Shown in pieces: positions 9,125 through 18,746 of a stretch of 63,479 nucleotides of DNA (its first letter is position 1; each line of letters opens with the position of its first letter). The notes under the pieces were generated by a model that worked only from the letters and a program-made list of their open reading frames with translations, searched no databases and was not told where the DNA came from. The stretch covers positions 1-63,479 of the forward strand of contig CAMDBX010000015.1 in the NCBI GenBank assembly GCA_945889445.1, written 5' to 3'. This stretch comes from Rhizobium sp. Q54. Lineage in GTDB: Bacteria; Pseudomonadota; Alphaproteobacteria; Rhizobiales; Aestuariivirgaceae. Position numbers and translations under genes: made by a program.

Positions 9125-9146
9125 GGGCGCGACTATACTGAAACGC
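9125..9146. promoter_or_regulatory. Very short divergent gap with a symmetric -10-like element
   Basis: The 22 bp between the chosen starts of the oxidoreductase and chrA contain ACTATACT. This reads as TATACT on plus (9134-9139) and TATAGT on minus (plus coordinates 9132-9137). Each lies about 7-8 bases before the ATG it would serve, and neither gene shows a Shine-Dalgarno. Both transcripts may be leaderless. On the minus strand TTGATT (plus 9153-9158) is spaced 15 from the -10; no good plus-strand -35 was seen. Confidence 0.35.
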
Positions 9147-10430
9147 ATGAACAATCAAAACGCTTCCGCCGAAGGGGTCTCATTCGGCGCGGCCCTGAAG
9201 GTGTGGGCGCGGATCGGCCTCCTCTCCTTCGGGGGCCCGGCCGGGCAGATCGCGCTGATGCACCGGGTGATCGTCGAGGAGCGCGGCTGGCTCACCGAGA
9301 GGGAATACCTCTCCGCCCTCAACTTCTGCATGCTGCTGCCCGGCCCGGAGGCGATGCAACTCGCTACCTATGCGGGCTGGAAGCTGCATGGCACGAAGGG
9401 TGGGCTGGCGGCGGGGCTGCTCTTCGTGCTGCCTGGCGCGCTGGTCGTGCTGGCGCTCTCGATGCTTTACGCGCATTTTGGCAATCTTCCGGCCGTCGAG
9501 GCGGTGTTCTACGGGATCAAGGCGGCCGTGCTGGCCATCGTCATCGAGGCGCTGCTGCGCGTGGCAAGGCGCGCCCTCAAGTCGCGCAGCGACTGGGTGA
9601 TCGCGGCGCTGGCCTTCCTTGCGTTGTTCTGCTTCGGCCTGCCCTTCCCGCTCGTCATCCTCGCGGCGGCGCTCTTTGGCTTCTGGCGCGGCAGCGGCGA
9701 GGCGGAGGCGCATGAGGGCGCTTTGCCGTCATGGCGCAGTCTGGCGGGGACGGTGTCGCTGTGGGCTTCGGTATGGCTGGTGCCGCTGGCATTGATTGCC
9801 ATGATCCTCGGGCCGGATCACGTGCTGACACAGCTGGGCGTGTTCTTTTCCAAGCTCGCGGTGGTCACCTTCGGCGGCGCCTATGCGGTGCTGGCCTACA
9901 TGGCGCAGGCGGCGGTGGAGACCAAGGGCTGGCTCAGCGCGCAGGAGATGATCGATGGATTGGCACTGGCCGAGACGACACCGGGGCCGCTGATCCTCGT
10001 CACGGAGTTCGTCGGCTATTTCGCAGGGCTTCGCGGCACGGGTTCCGTCTGGGGCGGCATCGCGGGCGCAGCGGTGACGCTGTGGGCTACCTTCGCGCCG
10101 TGTTTCCTGTGGATATTCGCCGGAGCGCCCTACATCGAGGCGATCGGCAAGCGGCCGAAACTGTCGGGCGCTCTGGCCGCCATCACCGCCGCAGTGGTGG
10201 GCGTGATCCTGAATCTGTCACTTTGGTTCGGCCTGCACGTGCTGTTCGGCCGGGTGGAGCGCTTGGCAGGCTGGTTCCGGCCATGGGTTCCGGACTGGGG
10301 AATGCTCGACTGGTTTTCGCTGGGCCTGAGCATTCTCGCCGCCGTGGCGCTGCTGCGCCTGCATTTCGGCGTCATCGGAACGTTGGCGCTGTGCGGGGCG
10401 CTGGGCGCTGCGTGGAGGCTGGCGCTCTAG
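9147..10430 (+). CDS. chrA: Chromate transporter, long-chain ChrA
   Basis: An inner-membrane CHR-family protein that exports chromate. The 427-residue product is a duplicated, long-chain form with about 10-12 hydrophobic helices. The first half has LSFGGPAGQIALMHR and LLPGPEAMQLATYAGW. The second half repeats the pattern as VTFGGAYAVLAYMAQ and LALAETTPGPLILVTEFVGY. I chose the ATG at 9147 (MNNQNASAEG) over 9117 because the earlier codons overlap the divergent gene. The stop overlaps the convergent acyl-CoA dehydrogenase by 4 bp. Confidence 0.88.
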   Translation: MNNQNASAEGVSFGAALKVWARIGLLSFGGPAGQIALMHRVIVEERGWLTEREYLSALNFCMLLPGPEAMQLATYAGWKLHGTKGGLAAGLLFVLPGALVVLALSMLYAHFGNLPAVEAVFYGIKAAVLAIVIEALLRVARRALKSRSDWVIAALAFLALFCFGLPFPLVILAAALFGFWRGSGEAEAHEGALPSWRSLAGTVSLWASVWLVPLALIAMILGPDHVLTQLGVFFSKLAVVTFGGAYAVLAYMAQAAVETKGWLSAQEMIDGLALAETTPGPLILVTEFVGYFAGLRGTGSVWGGIAGAAVTLWATFAPCFLWIFAGAPYIEAIGKRPKLSGALAAITAAVVGVILNLSLWFGLHVLFGRVERLAGWFRPWVPDWGMLDWFSLGLSILAAVALLRLHFGVIGTLALCGALGAAWRLAL

Positions 10431-11629
10431 CCCCAGCTCCAGAACTCATTGCCTTCCTTGGCGAGGCTGCGGGCGAGCACCATCTTGTGCACTTCGGATG
10501 CGCCGTCCACCAGCTTGGCGCAGCGGGCGTAACGGTAAATCCATTCGAGCACCGTGTCCTTGGAATAGCCGCGCGCTCCGCACAGTTGCACACCGACGTC
10601 GGCCGCGCGGTTCAGCGTATCGGCCACGTGGATTTTGGCCATCGAGATCTCCTTCTGCGCCTTGGAGCCCTGGTCGAGCTTCCAGGCGGCATGCATGGTG
10701 AGAAGCCTGCCCTTCTCGATCTCGGCAGCGACTTCGCCCAGCATGATCTGCACGCTTTCGTGCTGGTCGAGCGTGGTGCCGAAGGCCTTGCGCTCCTTGA
10801 CGTAGGCATGTGCGATCTCGAGGCAGCGCTTGGCAAGCCCGGTCCAGCGCATGCAGTGGGTGAGGCGCGCCGGGCCCAATCTGATCTGGGTAAGGCGCAA
10901 CCCGTCACCCTCCTCCATCAACCGGTTCTCTTGCGGAATCTCGAGGCCGTCGAATTCGATCTCACAGGTGCCACCCAGTTCCTCCGGCCCCATTGTGGGC
11001 ACACGGCGCAGAATACGCCAGCCGGGCTGGTCCTTGTGATAGAGGAAGGCCGAGAGGCCGTTGCGCGGATCATCGGACGTGCGGGCAACGAGGATGAAGT
11101 GCGTAGCGCCGTCAGCCCCCGAGATGAACCACTTTCGTCCGTGTACGACATATTTTCCGCCGCGCTTCTCGGCGCGGGTGAGCATCATGCCGCCGGGGTC
11201 GGAGCCTGAACCGGGGTGCGGCTCCGTCATCACGAAGGACGAGCGAATCTTGCCGTCAATGATGGGCTGCAGCCACTGGTCCTTCTGCGCATCCGTCTTC
11301 AGCACCTTGTTGAGGACGTTCATGTTGCCGTCGTCAGGTGCCGAGCAGTTGAAGGCGAGCGGCCCGAAGATCGAGCGGTTGGCCTCCTCGTAGAAGGCGG
11401 CCCAGCCGATCATCGGCAAACCCAGCCCGCCGCGCTCCTTCGGCATCTGCGGTGCCCACAAGCCAGCGACCCTGGCCTTGTCGCGCAAGGCGGCCAGAAC
11501 ATCGGTTCGGATGTTTTCATGGTCGTCGTAGTTCGCGCGGTCCGACTCGAGCGGGATCACATGCTCCGCGACGAAGGCGCGGGCCTTGAGGCGGAGGGCC
11601 TCGATCTCGGGTGACAGGGTGAAATCCAT
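10427..11629 (-). CDS. Acyl-CoA dehydrogenase family protein
   Basis: A FAD-dependent flavoprotein expected to introduce an alpha-beta double bond into an acyl-CoA. The 400-residue protein has the family order: helical N-terminus (MDFTLSPEIEALRLKARAFV), FVMTEPHPGSGSDPGG near the FAD and substrate site, HGRKWFISGADGATHF, and the C-terminal QLCGARGYSKDTVLEWIYR. Its substrate cannot be told from sequence. The ATG at 11629 is preceded by a short gap to the upstream SDR (11 bp), so the two form an operon, consistent with fatty or branched acyl degradation. Confidence 0.87.
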   Translation of the reverse strand: MDFTLSPEIEALRLKARAFVAEHVIPLESDRANYDDHENIRTDVLAALRDKARVAGLWAPQMPKERGGLGLPMIGWAAFYEEANRSIFGPLAFNCSAPDDGNMNVLNKVLKTDAQKDQWLQPIIDGKIRSSFVMTEPHPGSGSDPGGMMLTRAEKRGGKYVVHGRKWFISGADGATHFILVARTSDDPRNGLSAFLYHKDQPGWRILRRVPTMGPEELGGTCEIEFDGLEIPQENRLMEEGDGLRLTQIRLGPARLTHCMRWTGLAKRCLEIAHAYVKERKAFGTTLDQHESVQIMLGEVAAEIEKGRLLTMHAAWKLDQGSKAQKEISMAKIHVADTLNRAADVGVQLCGARGYSKDTVLEWIYRYARCAKLVDGASEVHKMVLARSLAKEGNEFWSWG

Positions 11630-11639
11630 GGAAGCGTCC

Positions 11640-12410
11640 TTATGCGAGAGCAAGGCCGCCGTCGGCCAGCAGCGAGGCACCTGTGATGAAGCCGGACGCG
11701 CGGGCCGAGGCAAAGAGCAGGAGCGCGCCGTCGAGGTCCGACGGATCGCCGGCGCGGCGTTGCGGCACGCGGCGGATCATGTCCAGCCCGGCAGCACTGG
11801 CGAGATAGTCATCGGTCATTTCGCTGTGGATGTAGCCGGGGCAGATGGCGTTGACGCGGATCTGGTGCTTCGCCCATTCGAAGGCCTGGGCCTTTGTGAG
11901 GTGCAGCACGGCGGCCTTGCTCGCCGCATAGCTTGCTGACGAGACGCCCACCTTCTCGGCCACGACCGATGCAATGTTGATGATGGCGCCGGGCGCTTTC
12001 TGCGCGATGAGCCGCTTGGCGAAGGCACGCGAGAGGTGGAACACCGCCGCGACATTGGTTTCCTGCACCGCGTCCCACTCGCCAGGCTCGGTATCGACGA
12101 TGCGGCTGCCGCCGCCGATACCGGCATTGTTGACGAGCAGCGTCAGCGGCCCGAAGGCATTTTCGGCCTCGTCGAGCGCCGGGCCGAGGCTGGCATTGTC
12201 AGTCACGTCCAGCACCAGCGGCGCGATGTTCGTCGAAGACGCCGCAAGGTCCTTCAGCCGGTCGGTACGGCGGGCGGCGGCCACCACCTTGGCGCCGTGG
12301 GCCGCCAGAACCTTGGCAAAGCGCCGCCCGAGGCCTGAGGACGCGCCGGTGACCAGGGCCACCTCCCCCGTCAGGTCGAAAAGCTGTTGCGCGGGCGTGA
12401 TTGGGCTCAT
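11640..12410 (-). CDS. Short-chain dehydrogenase/reductase
   Basis: A 256-residue classical SDR. It has the NAD(P)-binding motif VTGASSGLGRRFAKVL at about residues 20-35, VNNAGIGGG, and the catalytic tetrad region with SYAASKAAVLHLTKA (YxxxK). The ending GFITGASLLADGGLALA is typical of 3-oxoacyl-ACP-reductase-like or 3-hydroxyacyl-CoA dehydrogenase relatives. It probably works with the acyl-CoA dehydrogenase just downstream, for example on a 3-hydroxyacyl intermediate. The precise substrate is unknown. It is divergent from the PuuD-like gene. Confidence 0.83.
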   Translation of the reverse strand: MSPITPAQQLFDLTGEVALVTGASSGLGRRFAKVLAAHGAKVVAAARRTDRLKDLAASSTNIAPLVLDVTDNASLGPALDEAENAFGPLTLLVNNAGIGGGSRIVDTEPGEWDAVQETNVAAVFHLSRAFAKRLIAQKAPGAIINIASVVAEKVGVSSASYAASKAAVLHLTKAQAFEWAKHQIRVNAICPGYIHSEMTDDYLASAAGLDMIRRVPQRRAGDPSDLDGALLLFASARASGFITGASLLADGGLALA

Positions 12411-12413
12411 CGG

Positions 12414-12441
12414 TTGGACTTTCCCCCCAAGTCCTTGCTAT
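12414..12441 (+). promoter_or_regulatory. Candidate promoter for the PuuD-like gene
   Basis: TTGGAC at 12414-12419 and TGCTAT at 12436-12441 are spaced by 16 bases, inside the 67-bp gap between the SDR and the peptidase C26 gene. The position would give a leader of about 30 bases. Motif resemblance only. Confidence 0.32.
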
Positions 12442-12477
12442 CTAGACGGCAAATCAGCATTCCCACAAGGTTCGGAA

Positions 12478-13254
12478 ATGTCCTACCTGCCCCTCGTCGG
12501 CCTGCCGGCCGACACCTATGAAAGTCACGGCTTTCAGTATCATTCGATCGGCGACAAATATGTGCGTGCCGTGGCCGAGGTGGCGCTGTGCTCGCCCGTC
12601 ATGATCCCGTCGATGATCGACGCGCTGCAACTCGATGACCTGCTGGAGCACTTCGACGGTATTGTCATGACCGGGGCGGTCTCCAACGTGCATCCGCCGC
12701 GCTACGGCGAGCAACCCTCGACTGCGCATGAGCCCTACGACCACGCACGCGATGCCACCACGATGAAGCTGATCGAGAAGGTGCTGAAACGGGGCCTGCC
12801 GCTGTTCTGCATCTGCCGCGGCTTCCAAGAGCTCAATGTGGTGCTGGGCGGCACGCTCGAGACCGAACTGCAGGACATCGAGGGCCGCCTCGACCACCGC
12901 GCCCCCCAGCATGACGACGTCGACGTGCGCTATGCACCGTCCCACCCGATCAACATCCGCTCCGGCGGTCTGCTCGAGCAGATCCTCGGCAAGCGCGAGA
13001 CCATGGTAAATTCGATCCACCGCCAGGGGATCAAGCGGCTGGCCAAGGGCCTGCAGGTGGAAGCAACCGCCCCCGACGGCATTATCGAGGCCGTATCGGT
13101 GCGCGATGCCAAGAGCTTCGCCATGGGCACCCAGTGGCACCCCGAATTCAAGGCGCTGAACAATCCGGATTCGGTGAAGCTGTTCACGGCCTTCGGCAAT
13201 GCGGTGCGGAACTATGCCGCGGCGCGGGGCAAGTCGCTGAGGACAGTGGCGTAA
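12478..13254 (+). CDS. Gamma-glutamyl-gamma-aminobutyrate hydrolase family protein (peptidase C26, PuuD-like)
   Basis: A 258-residue class-I glutamine-amidotransferase-fold hydrolase. The nucleophilic cysteine sits in LFCICRGFQELNVVLGG, and the His-Glu pair in MGTQWHPEF. DGIVMTGAVSNVHPPRYGE is the family's early loop. Family members release glutamate from gamma-glutamyl amides such as gamma-glutamyl-GABA. No ligase is adjacent, but two glutamine-synthetase-like ligases lie about 31 and 39 kb away in this window. I take the ATG at 12478; the much longer open frame upstream is antisense to the SDR. Confidence 0.86.
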   Translation: MSYLPLVGLPADTYESHGFQYHSIGDKYVRAVAEVALCSPVMIPSMIDALQLDDLLEHFDGIVMTGAVSNVHPPRYGEQPSTAHEPYDHARDATTMKLIEKVLKRGLPLFCICRGFQELNVVLGGTLETELQDIEGRLDHRAPQHDDVDVRYAPSHPINIRSGGLLEQILGKRETMVNSIHRQGIKRLAKGLQVEATAPDGIIEAVSVRDAKSFAMGTQWHPEFKALNNPDSVKLFTAFGNAVRNYAAARGKSLRTVA

Positions 13255-13278
13255 GGTCTCGCCCTCTCACCACACAAC

Positions 13279-13357
13279 TCACCTTGCGCGGGCTTGACCC
13301 GCGCATCTTTTTGGCTACCGACAAAGAGGACGCCCCGGCCAATCCGGGGCATGGTGA
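13279..13357. repeat. Two-hairpin intergenic repeat, copy A (79 bp)
   Basis: The unit is bounded by TCACC (13279-13283) and its complement GGTGA (13353-13357). Inside are hairpin one (TGCGCGGG-cttga-CCCGCGCA) with a T tract, then hairpin two (GCCCCGG-ccaat-CCGGGGC at about 13332-13350). Similar units occur at 15216, 49009 and 56205 and a half unit at 63331, so this is a dispersed repeat family located 3' of genes. Confidence 0.7.
13285..13312 (+). terminator. Rho-independent terminator after the PuuD-like gene
   Basis: An 8-bp G+C stem (TGCGCGGG/CCCGCGCA, 5-base loop) is followed by TCTTTTT, 31 bp after the stop codon. It is hairpin one of repeat copy A, so the repeat appears to double as terminator. 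Confidence 0.65.
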
Positions 13358-13398
13358 ACTTCGTTGGACGTTGCAAACGTGAGTGAAGCCGTCAGCCC

Positions 13399-14388
13399 TT
13401 AAAGCATCGACGGCAGCACGCGGTCCGGCGGATTGTGGCCGTCGACCCAGGTCTTGATGTTGATGATCACCTTCTCGCCCATGTCGATGCGGCCCTCGAT
13501 GGTGGCCGAGCCCATGTGCGGCAGCAGAACCGCCTTCTTGGCCTTGAGCAGGCGCGGGTTCACGGCGGGCTCGTGCTCGAACACGTCAAGCCCGGCACCG
13601 CCCAGTTCACCGGCTTCCAGCATGCGGGCCAGCGCGTTTTCGTCGATCACCTCGCCGCGCGCGGTGTTGACGATGATTGCCTCGGACTTCATCAGCTTGA
13701 GGCGACGCGCCGAGAGCAGGTGGTAGGTGGCTGGCGTGTGCGGGCAGTTGACCGAAACGATGTCCATGCGCGCCAGCATCTGGTCGAGGCTTTCCCAATA
13801 GGTTGCCTCCAGCTGCTCCTCGATCTTGGCGTGGACGGGCTTTCGGTTGTGATAGTGGATCTGCAAGCCGAAGGCCTTGGCGCGGCGGGCGACAGCCGTG
13901 CCGATGCGGCCCATGCCGATGATGCCAAGGCGCTTGCCCCAGATGCGGTGGCCCAGCATCCAGGTGGGCGACCAGCCGCCCCATGAATTGTCAGCACCAA
14001 TCACCTTCGCGCCTTCGATGATGCGGCGGGACACCGCCATGATGAGCGCCATGGTGAAATCGGCAGTGTCCTCCGTCAGCACGCCCGGCGTGTTGGTGAC
14101 GGTGATGCCGCGGGAAAGTGCCGTCTCGACGTCGATGTTGTCGACACCATTGCCGAAGTTGGCGATCAGCTTCAGCTGGTCGCCCGCCTGCAACAGCACC
14201 GCCTTGTCGATGCGGTCGGTGACGGTGGGGACCAGCACTTCCGCCGTCTTGACCGCCTCGATCAGCTCGGCACGGCCCATCGGCGCGTCCGAGGCGTTGA
14301 GCCGGGTGTTGAACAGCTCCATCATCCGGGTCTCGACGACGTCGGGCAGCTTGCGGGTGACGACGACGAGTGGCTTGCGCTTGGTCAT
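13399..14388 (-). CDS. D-2-hydroxyacid dehydrogenase (glyoxylate/hydroxypyruvate reductase-like)
   Basis: A 329-residue cytoplasmic NAD(P)H-dependent reductase. The NAD-binding motif is GIIGMGRIGTAVARRAKAFG. The catalytic Arg, Glu and His lie around VNTARGEVIDENAL, DVFEHEPAVNPRL and LPHMGSATIEGR. This resembles glyoxylate/hydroxypyruvate reductases of Hyphomicrobiales, though 2-ketoacid specificity cannot be read directly. It is divergent from the SH3 gene across about 200 bp and ends just after repeat copy A. Confidence 0.87.
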   Translation of the reverse strand: MTKRKPLVVVTRKLPDVVETRMMELFNTRLNASDAPMGRAELIEAVKTAEVLVPTVTDRIDKAVLLQAGDQLKLIANFGNGVDNIDVETALSRGITVTNTPGVLTEDTADFTMALIMAVSRRIIEGAKVIGADNSWGGWSPTWMLGHRIWGKRLGIIGMGRIGTAVARRAKAFGLQIHYHNRKPVHAKIEEQLEATYWESLDQMLARMDIVSVNCPHTPATYHLLSARRLKLMKSEAIIVNTARGEVIDENALARMLEAGELGGAGLDVFEHEPAVNPRLLKAKKAVLLPHMGSATIEGRIDMGEKVIINIKTWVDGHNPPDRVLPSML

Positions 14389-14489
14389 GCGGGAATCCTG
14401 GCTCCGGTCTCAATCCTCACGCAATCTTAACCCTGCAGGATCAATCCTGCCACCGGTCCGTGACGGGTTAGACACACGTGTTACCTCGT

Positions 14490-14517
14490 TTGCACGGGCC
14501 GGCAGGTGGTGTAAACT
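14490..14517 (+). promoter_or_regulatory. Candidate sigma-70 promoter for the SH3 protein gene
   Basis: TTGCAC (14490-14495) and TAAACT (14512-14517) are separated by 16 bases and would start RNA about 60 bases before the ATG at 14587. The same divergent gap holds a short palindrome, GCAGGATCAATCCTGC at 14435-14450, which could be an operator for the opposite gene. Confidence 0.45.
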
Positions 14518-14586
14518 GACTTTGTGGCGTAGGGGGTCGTTCTCCTGAAAGAGGCGTCCGGTCCCGGTTGAGGATTTTCGGAAATC

Positions 14587-15195
14587 ATGGCGGCAAGCCC
14601 GACCAAGAAACGACATTTTGGCTCCATCATCCTGAGTTTGGCGTGCATCGGCCTCGCCGTTGCGGTCGGCTGGTCGCTGTTCGGCAAGCGCGTCGATTCG
14701 CAGGCCAATGTGGAAAAGGGCGCCGTGACCGGCTCCATCGGGCAGGAGGCAGCACGGCCCGTCGGCTCCTCCGGATTGCCCATCCCGCGCTTCGTGTCGC
14801 TCAAGGCGGAAAAAGTGAACGTCCGCCGCGGCCCCTCCAGCGACCATCCGGTGGCCTGGGTGTTCCAGCGCAAGGGACTGCCCGTCGAAATTGTCGCCGA
14901 ATTCGAGAACTGGCGCCGCGTACGCGATTCTGACGGTGAGGAAGGCTGGATCCTGCAGAACATGCTGGCGGGCAAGCGCACCGCCGAGATCGCGCCCTGG
15001 AAGCAGGGTCAGAACGTGACACTGCTGAGCGGACCGAAGAGCGGCACCGGCGTAGTGGCTTATGTCGGCTCCGGCGTCGTCGCCGAAGTCGGGCATTGCG
15101 ACGGCGAATGGTGCGAACTCAGCGCCGGCGGCTATGAGGGCTATGTGCAGCAGACGCAGCTCTGGGGCGTCTACCCTGGCGAAAAGGTAGATTGA
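14587..15195 (+). CDS. Membrane-anchored or secreted SH3-domain protein
   Basis: A 202-residue protein with an N-terminal hydrophobic segment (residues 11-30, SIILSLACIGLAVAVGWSLF) and two bacterial SH3-like repeats. The first covers about residues 73-130 (VNVRRGPSSDHPV, DGEEGWILQNML). The second covers 135-195 (LLSGPKSGTGVVAYVG, GYEGYVQQTQLWGVYPGE). Such domains bind peptidoglycan or proteins in the periplasm. The pairing beside a D-2-hydroxyacid dehydrogenase is one I recall from Hyphomicrobiales. A terminator hairpin follows at 15234. Specific function is unknown. Confidence 0.78.
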   Translation: MAASPTKKRHFGSIILSLACIGLAVAVGWSLFGKRVDSQANVEKGAVTGSIGQEAARPVGSSGLPIPRFVSLKAEKVNVRRGPSSDHPVAWVFQRKGLPVEIVAEFENWRRVRDSDGEEGWILQNMLAGKRTAEIAPWKQGQNVTLLSGPKSGTGVVAYVGSGVVAEVGHCDGEWCELSAGGYEGYVQQTQLWGVYPGEKVD

Positions 15196-15215
15196 GCAGC
15201 TGCCGCCATCCGCAA

Positions 15216-15301
15216 CAACTCCACGCCTTGATCATGGCCGGGTTCGACCCGGCCATATTCTTTTGGTTCACGGGAAACGAGGATGCCCGGGCAAGCTGAA
15301 T
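15216..15301. repeat. Two-hairpin intergenic repeat, copy B (degenerate)
   Basis: It resembles copies A, C and D: a first hairpin (ATGGCCGGGT-TCG-ACCCGGCCAT at 15234-15256), then a T-rich tract, GAGGATGCCCGGG and GCTGAAT. The second stem and the bounding TCACC/GGTGA have decayed. It lies between the convergent SH3 gene and dnaJ. Confidence 0.5.
15234..15264 (+). terminator. Terminator between the SH3 gene and dnaJ
   Basis: A 10-bp stem with a TCG loop (15234-15256) is followed by ATTCTTTT on the plus strand, 38 bp after the SH3 gene stop. It is the first hairpin of repeat copy B. The stem could also slow dnaJ transcripts arriving from the other side, but that strand lacks a good U tract. Confidence 0.6.
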
Positions 15302-15321
15302 GTCAAGCGTATCTCTGAGCC

Positions 15322-16482
15322 TCAGCTTCCGAAGCCATCCCAGAAGGCCTTGGCCTTGGCGAAGAAGCCTTCCGACTCGGGGCTGTTGTTCTTGGCTTCC
15401 TTTTCGAAATCCCGCAGCAGTTCCTTCTGGCGGCGCGACAGGTTGACTGGCGTTTCGACGGCCACCTGGATGTACATGTCGCCCATCTGCGAGGACCGCA
15501 GCACCGGCATGCCCTTGCTCTTGAGCCGGAACTGCTTGCCGGTCTGGGTTCCTTCCGGAACCGAGACGCGTGCCTTCTTGCCGTCGATGGTGGGCACTTC
15601 GATCTCGCCGCCCATGGCGGCTGCCGTCATCGACACCGGTACCTTGCAGAACAGGTCGGCGCCGTCACGCTGGAAAAACTCGTGGGGTTTGACTGACAAG
15701 AAGATGTAAAGGTCACCCGACGGCCCACCCCGCATGCCTGCCTCGCCCTCGCTGGCAAGCCGGATGCGCGTGCCGTCTTCGACGCCCGCAGGGATGTTGA
15801 CGGAAAGCGTTCGCTCCTTCGTCACGCGGCCCTGCCCTGAGCAGGGGCTGCACGGATCGGAGATGACCTGGCCGCGGCCCTGGCAACTGGGGCACGTGCG
15901 CTCCACCGTGAAGAAGCCGGATTGCGAGCGCACAGCCCCGTGTCCGCCACAGGTCGAGCAGGTCTTGGGAGATGTGCCGGGCTTTGCGCCCGAGCCGTTG
16001 CAGGTTTCGCAGATGACGGAGGACGGCACGCGGACCTGTGCCGTCTTGCCGGTGAAGGCCTCGGTCAGATTGATTTCCATGTTGTAGCGCAGGTCGGCGC
16101 CGCGCGTCGCGCCATTGCTGCGCCCGCCGCCACGGCGGCCACGTCCGCCACCGCCGCCGCCCATGAAGTCGCCGAACAGGTCCTCGAAGATATCGGACAT
16201 CGACGAATTGAAGTCGGGGCCAAAGCCGGCCCCGCCGCGCCCTCCGCCCATGCCGTTCTCGAAGGCCTGGTGGCCAAAACGGTCATAGGCCGCCCGCTTC
16301 TGCGGGTCTTTCAACACGTCATAGGCTTCGTTCAGTTCCTTGAACTTGGCCTCGGTCTGCGCGTCGCCCTGGTTCGCATCCGGATGGAGCTGCTTGGCGA
16401 GCTTGCGATAGGCGGCCTTGAGGTCCTTCTCGTCGGCCGACCGGCCAACGCCCAGAACTTCATAATAGTCACGCTTGGCCAT
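15322..16482 (-). CDS. dnaJ: Chaperone protein DnaJ (Hsp40)
   Basis: Co-chaperone that delivers substrates to DnaK and stimulates its ATPase. The 386-residue protein has the complete type-I architecture. The J domain comes first ([19 protein letters not shown], with HPD in [11 protein letters not shown]), then a Gly-rich linker, then four CxxCxGxG zinc motifs ([40 protein letters not shown]). C-terminal substrate-binding domains end the protein. It follows dnaK by 150 bp in the same direction, with a large inverted repeat in the gap. Confidence 0.96.
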   Translation of the reverse strand: MAKRDYYEVLGVGRSADEKDLKAAYRKLAKQLHPDANQGDAQTEAKFKELNEAYDVLKDPQKRAAYDRFGHQAFENGMGGGRGGAGFGPDFNSSMSDIFEDLFGDFMGGGGGGRGRRGGGRSNGATRGADLRYNMEINLTEAFTGKTAQVRVPSSVICETCNGSGAKPGTSPKTCSTCGGHGAVRSQSGFFTVERTCPSCQGRGQVISDPCSPCSGQGRVTKERTLSVNIPAGVEDGTRIRLASEGEAGMRGGPSGDLYIFLSVKPHEFFQRDGADLFCKVPVSMTAAAMGGEIEVPTIDGKKARVSVPEGTQTGKQFRLKSKGMPVLRSSQMGDMYIQVAVETPVNLSRRQKELLRDFEKEAKNNSPESEGFFAKAKAFWDGFGS

Positions 16483-16560
16483 GAATGCGTACCGCTGTCG
16501 GTTGCCGTCCTTGGGTGGGGTCCACGCAGGAACGGAAAGAGTTGGATCGGGGGTAGAGCA

Positions 16561-16616
16561 GAACCCCGCCCCGCGCGGCAGACCCGGTGTGGGGCCTGCG
16601 ACGTGAAGCGGGGTTC
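16561..16616 (-). other. Large inverted repeat in the dnaK-dnaJ intergenic region
   Basis: A perfect 9-bp inverted repeat (GAACCCCGC at 16561-16569, GCGGGGTTC at 16608-16616) encloses G+C-rich sequence that can itself pair. It lies 17 bp after the dnaK stop and 78 bp before dnaJ. No U tract follows on the minus strand, so it looks like a processing, stability or attenuation structure rather than a classical terminator. Confidence 0.5.
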
Positions 16617-16632
16617 CTTGTCACCAAAGGCC

Positions 16633-18549
<1,917 letters not shown>

Positions 18550-18688
18550 CTTGATCCTCCAATTGGCAGGCGGAGCTTGGGAAAGCCCTATAGGCACTTG
18601 CCCGACCCCCATTGGCTAAGGGGGGTCCGCCTCCTGATTAAGATTAGGTCCCGGTTGCCCGATTCTTCGGGTCACCGGCTGTCGAGGG

Positions 18689-18719
18689 CTATATAGGCAG
18701 GGGGGTACGGGCTATCAAG
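18689..18719 (-). promoter_or_regulatory. RpoH (sigma-32) heat-shock promoter for dnaK
   Basis: Read on the minus strand: CTTG (plus 18716-18719), 18 bases, then CCTATATAG (plus 18689-18697). This fits the alphaproteobacterial heat-shock consensus as I know it, CTTG-N17/18-CYTATnTnnG. The predicted RNA start leaves a leader of about 130 bases before the dnaK ATG. The same architecture and spacing recur before grpE. Confidence 0.75.
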
Positions 18720-18746
18720 CGGTTCCCCCACGCAATTTTGTTGGGG

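Noticed and set aside
9731-11209. 492-codon plus-strand open frame spanning chrA and the acyl-CoA dehydrogenase
   Set aside because: It runs in a second frame of chrA and then antisense to the dehydrogenase; both real genes have clear family motifs.
14410-15096. Minus-strand open frame over the SH3 gene and divergent gap
   Set aside because: It overlaps a clear SH3-domain gene and shows no family motif, and the plus frame has a promoter, start and terminator.
15234-15256. GGTTCGACCC resembling a tRNA T-loop
   Set aside because: It is the loop of a perfect 10-bp hairpin; no acceptor, D or anticodon arms flank it.
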